Shown here in pieces: positions 61,349 through 64,000 of a stretch of 64,000 nucleotides of DNA; position 1 is the stretch's first letter, and the number at the start of each line of letters is the position of its first letter. Location: NCBI GenBank assembly GCA_027422505.1, contig JAPQWV010001576.1, positions 1 to 64,000 of the forward strand, given 5' to 3'. The notes beneath the pieces are model-generated. The model saw nothing but the letters and a program-made list of their open reading frames with translations. It made no database searches and was not told the DNA's origin. This stretch comes from Craterostigma plantagineum. Lineage: Eukaryota; Streptophyta; Magnoliopsida; Lamiales; Linderniaceae. The position numbers and the translations under genes are program-made.

Positions 61349-63983
61349 AACGGAAAAGGATACGTCCGGCTCACGACGTTAAAGAAGCGCTTCTTGGGAG
61401 GCAACCCGGGTATTTTTAATTATGTTTTAGGCATTATATAAAAATATATATATCTTAATAATCTCAAACTATATATTAAATTAAACAACAATAATAATAA
61501 TAAAACATTAAAAATTTTAAATAGTAATAAATTTATTGCGAATATTGAGGATGGTTACAACGCAGAGTCTAGGGACGAGATAGGGACGATAGTTTTACTT
61601 CATAAAAGATGGTTACAATACCATTACAACGTGTGAAGGTCCAACACAAAAGCAAATTAAAACTGCGAATAACATAAAAGACAGAACAATAGTTTATTTT
61701 GCTTCATAAGGGCGGTTACACACAAGTGCACCTTGTGATAACCCAACACACAAAAGCAAGTAAAACGCCAAACACCCCAAAAGAAGAACAAGGTAAAGTG
61801 ACAGCATATCTAAATTATGACGAAACCTTGCATATTCTTCACTCTCGTTCTCACGACCTTGCTGCTGTCCCCAATTCATATTGGCTAGAGAACTCTGAAT
61901 ATCGAAAATAAGATTGCTGAAGACGTGGGATTTGTGGTAGATGATGATACTGTGTTATTCTACCAATGTCTATTTATAGGCATGAATGGCACACAAATAT
62001 CATTATCAAACCCAGCAAATCCAATAAATGAACAGACGAATTTTTGACTTGAGGATTTGACGCCGCGTGAGAAAGTGATATTTCCATTGTCGATTATCAG
62101 ATTTTTCCACGCGCCAATCGTTCTCGAAAAACTCGTCGATTACGTGTTAATCTTAGTAAAAAAAATATAGATATAATAATAATAAGAAAATAAAACAAAA
62201 AAGAAAATAACTAAAAAGAAAAAAAGTAATAATGGTTCCGTTGCCGGGCTAGTTGAATCACATTTATGTTTTCGCACGTACTTAAAAGAAAAAGTTGGGG
62301 TTGGTGATTTTTCCGAGATGAGTATCAGTGTTGTCCCATTTTCCCTTAAGATGCTTATTACTATTTTCTATGAATTGTTTTTTACGCCCTATTTTCTTTA
62401 AGTCTATTTTGTGAGGTCAAATGTCACGAGTAACGCCATCTACGAATAATGCAATGCGTAGTCTTATCCAAGCCAGCCAGAATCATGCCAAACGCTTCTG
62501 CACCTAAGGGAATTCAAAACCTCAAGTGTGGGGAGGGCCGTTTGCAAAGCATGCACATCGAACTATTCAGGGAAGTTCGTTTATTTATTTATTTTCCTCT
62601 TCCTTCCTTGTGTTCCAATGTTTGTTACGTTGAGGGCAACGTAAAACTTAAGTGTGGGGAGGGAAATTTCTGCTAAATTGATAATACGAACATATTTATA
62701 TGTGCATGCTGTGATTAAAAAAAAAGACATGGCATAAATTTTCTCAAGATTTAAAAAAAAAGATATTATATATGGCATAAATATTTTTCGAAAATCATGG
62801 TTCTTATCTACTAAAGGATGATTTCATGTAGAAATTTTGTGAGTGATTAGGATACATGTGCGTAGTCGATCTCTTTCTTGCATGATGAACTTAGCGATAC
62901 ATGAAGGATTCGTACACATACCTGATTTTTATGAGATTTTGAGCCTACGAGCTTTTTGCTCATTTCTTTGGTTGTGTGAAACGTGCCTAATTTACGTCTC
63001 TCTAGAACTTGCTCGTGTATTACGTGCTGAAACTGCTTAAGGTGCAATGTGTGAAAATGAGGAATGCATTAGGAAATTAGTCCATAGCCAAAGTTTCTGA
63101 CCGCGCCTGATCACCGTAGTTAGCCACTTTGAGCCTGAGCTTTTATTTGCGAAACCCGATACTCATAGCTGCCATCCTAAATAAGCCTTCAGAATTAAAC
63201 CCCATCGAAGCGATAGTGCAAGTGAAGGATGAATGACGGAGTCACGGTGCACAATTTAGTCAAATGTCTGACAAACACAAAAGTTGAAAAAAAAAGTAGA
63301 AAAAAAGAGCTGAAAAAAAAATTGAATGAGAAATAGCTAAGAACCTTTCCTCCGATAATCTTTCACTCTCTAGAGCACATTCTTTTATACCCTAAGTAGA
63401 GATGTCGCAAAGAAGAAAGGCTTGGTAAAAATTAAAAAAAAAAAAAGAAAAAAAAAGAAAAAAAAAAGAAGAAAAGAAAAGAGGAAAAAAAGAAAAAGAG
63501 AAAAAAAAGAAGTTTGGGTGGAAGTTAGATGGTCGACTTAAATTGGCGCATTCGTGACAAAGGCATGATTCCAACACGACACTAGCTCATATCCTTTTGC
63601 ACTTAATCCTTGAATATTTTGGATATTTAGCCCTGCTATAACCCGGTTAGCCATTCCGATTCACACTTTATTACTTGGGGTAGTAGATTTAAGAATGCAA
63701 GCTTATGGTAGAGATTAGATTAGTGCATGAACAGAGAGATTTCACAGACATATTAAGCTATACACTGTGTGATCGGAGTGAATCCATGTGAGGTACGAAT
63801 CTGAATTGATATTGCTAAAGAATTTGTGTAGTTAGACGTCAGCTTCAAATGTGTTTTCCGACGTTACTTGCATTATTTCATTACATGATTCATTCTTGAA
63901 AGATAAGTTGCAGGTTTTAAATTAGTTTTATGCCTCATTATTTCTTTGCTTGAGGGCAAGCAAACGTTAAGTGTGGGGAGATT
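61349..63983 (+). other. 3' non-coding region of Athila element
   Basis: It opens with the Athila-typical CTTGGGAGGCAACCC-like segment near 61395. A diverged direct duplication lies at about 61590-61660 and 61680-61770. AAGTGTGGGGAG-type polypurine motifs occur at 62524, 62650 and 63969, and long A-rich runs at 63280-63330 and 63430-63515. No env-like ORF is supported. Confidence 0.7.
63969..63983 (+). promoter_or_regulatory. Polypurine tract of Athila element
   Basis: AAGTGTGGGGAGATT immediately precedes the TG that starts the 3' LTR. Two further copies of the purine core lie upstream. Confidence 0.85.
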
Positions 63984-64000
63984 TGATAAATGAAATTAAA
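63984..64000 (+). repeat. 3' LTR of Athila element, first 17 bp
   Basis: TGATAAATGAAATTAAA is identical to the first 17 bases of the 5' LTR at 53691. The rest lies beyond the window. Confidence 0.85.

Larger units (their letters stand above)
53691..64000 (+). mobile_element. Athila-lineage Ty3/gypsy LTR retrotransposon, 3' LTR cut by window end
   Basis: The 5' LTR starts TGATAAATGAAATTAAA at 53691, and the same 17 bases start the 3' LTR at 63984. Inside are a tRNA-Asp primer site, gag, protease, reverse transcriptase, RNase H and integrase, then a 2.6-kb 3' region with repeated AAGTGTGGGGAG motifs. Domain order, the GASINLM protease and the long LTR fit the Athila group. No env-like ORF is evident. 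Confidence 0.92.

Noticed and set aside
61690..61920. Small hydrophobic minus-strand frame as an env-like gene of the Athila element
   Set aside because: It is 61 codons, has no signal-peptide/transmembrane pairing of an envelope protein, and overlaps a diverged direct duplication.
63420..63515. A-rich tract as a retroposon poly-A tail
   Set aside because: It lies within the Athila 3' region, is broken by regular G residues, and has no LINE or SINE body upstream.

Overview
This is nuclear DNA from a flowering plant, almost certainly a eudicot. Genes are split by many short GT-AG introns. HISN4 has a plastid transit-like N-terminus. About half of the window is plant transposons: a CACTA element with Tnp2, TnpA-like and Ulp1-like parts, a Tat-lineage Ty3/gypsy element with an archaeal-type RNase H and an antisense ORF, an Athila-lineage element, Stowaway and hAT MITEs, and small Helitrons. 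I cannot name the species.

Layout. (1) 1-8213: the right part of a decayed CACTA element, carrying an internal hAT MITE and a Stowaway MITE, and ending in subterminal repeats and a CACTA terminus. (2) 9716-14232: HISN4 (imidazole glycerol phosphate synthase, glutaminase-cyclase fusion). (3) 15796-24844: MSH5 (meiotic MutS homologue), flanked by two inverted copies of an unnamed repeat. (4) 26680-28426: an RRP15-like ribosome biogenesis gene. (5) 29872-32692, minus strand: a GDSL esterase/lipase gene whose second intron holds a tRNA-Phe gene and a Helitron. (6) 34627-47631: a complete 13.0-kb Tat-type LTR retrotransposon with 5-bp target duplications, interrupted by a 769-bp hAT MITE. (7) 47776-49360, minus strand: ATG8, with its core promoter duplicated in tandem and a Helitron inserted in the outer copy. 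(8) 50575-51805: a tandem array of about 485-bp units. (9) 53691-64000: an Athila-type element, complete except that the window ends 17 bp into its 3' LTR.

The five conserved genes (HISN4, MSH5, RRP15, GDSL, ATG8) do unrelated housekeeping, meiotic and secretory jobs and do not form a cluster. The spaces between and inside them are shaped by transposons. Two Helitron insertions can be read directly because each has a duplicated, unoccupied copy of its target nearby.

One caution affects every gene call. HISN4, MSH5, RRP15 and ATG8 keep their splice structure and catalytic motifs, yet each has one or more single-base gains or losses, nearly all in short homopolymers. The simplest reading is residual long-read consensus error, not gene death. 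I therefore call these genes, not pseudogenes, and treat frameshifts in the transposons with the same reserve.
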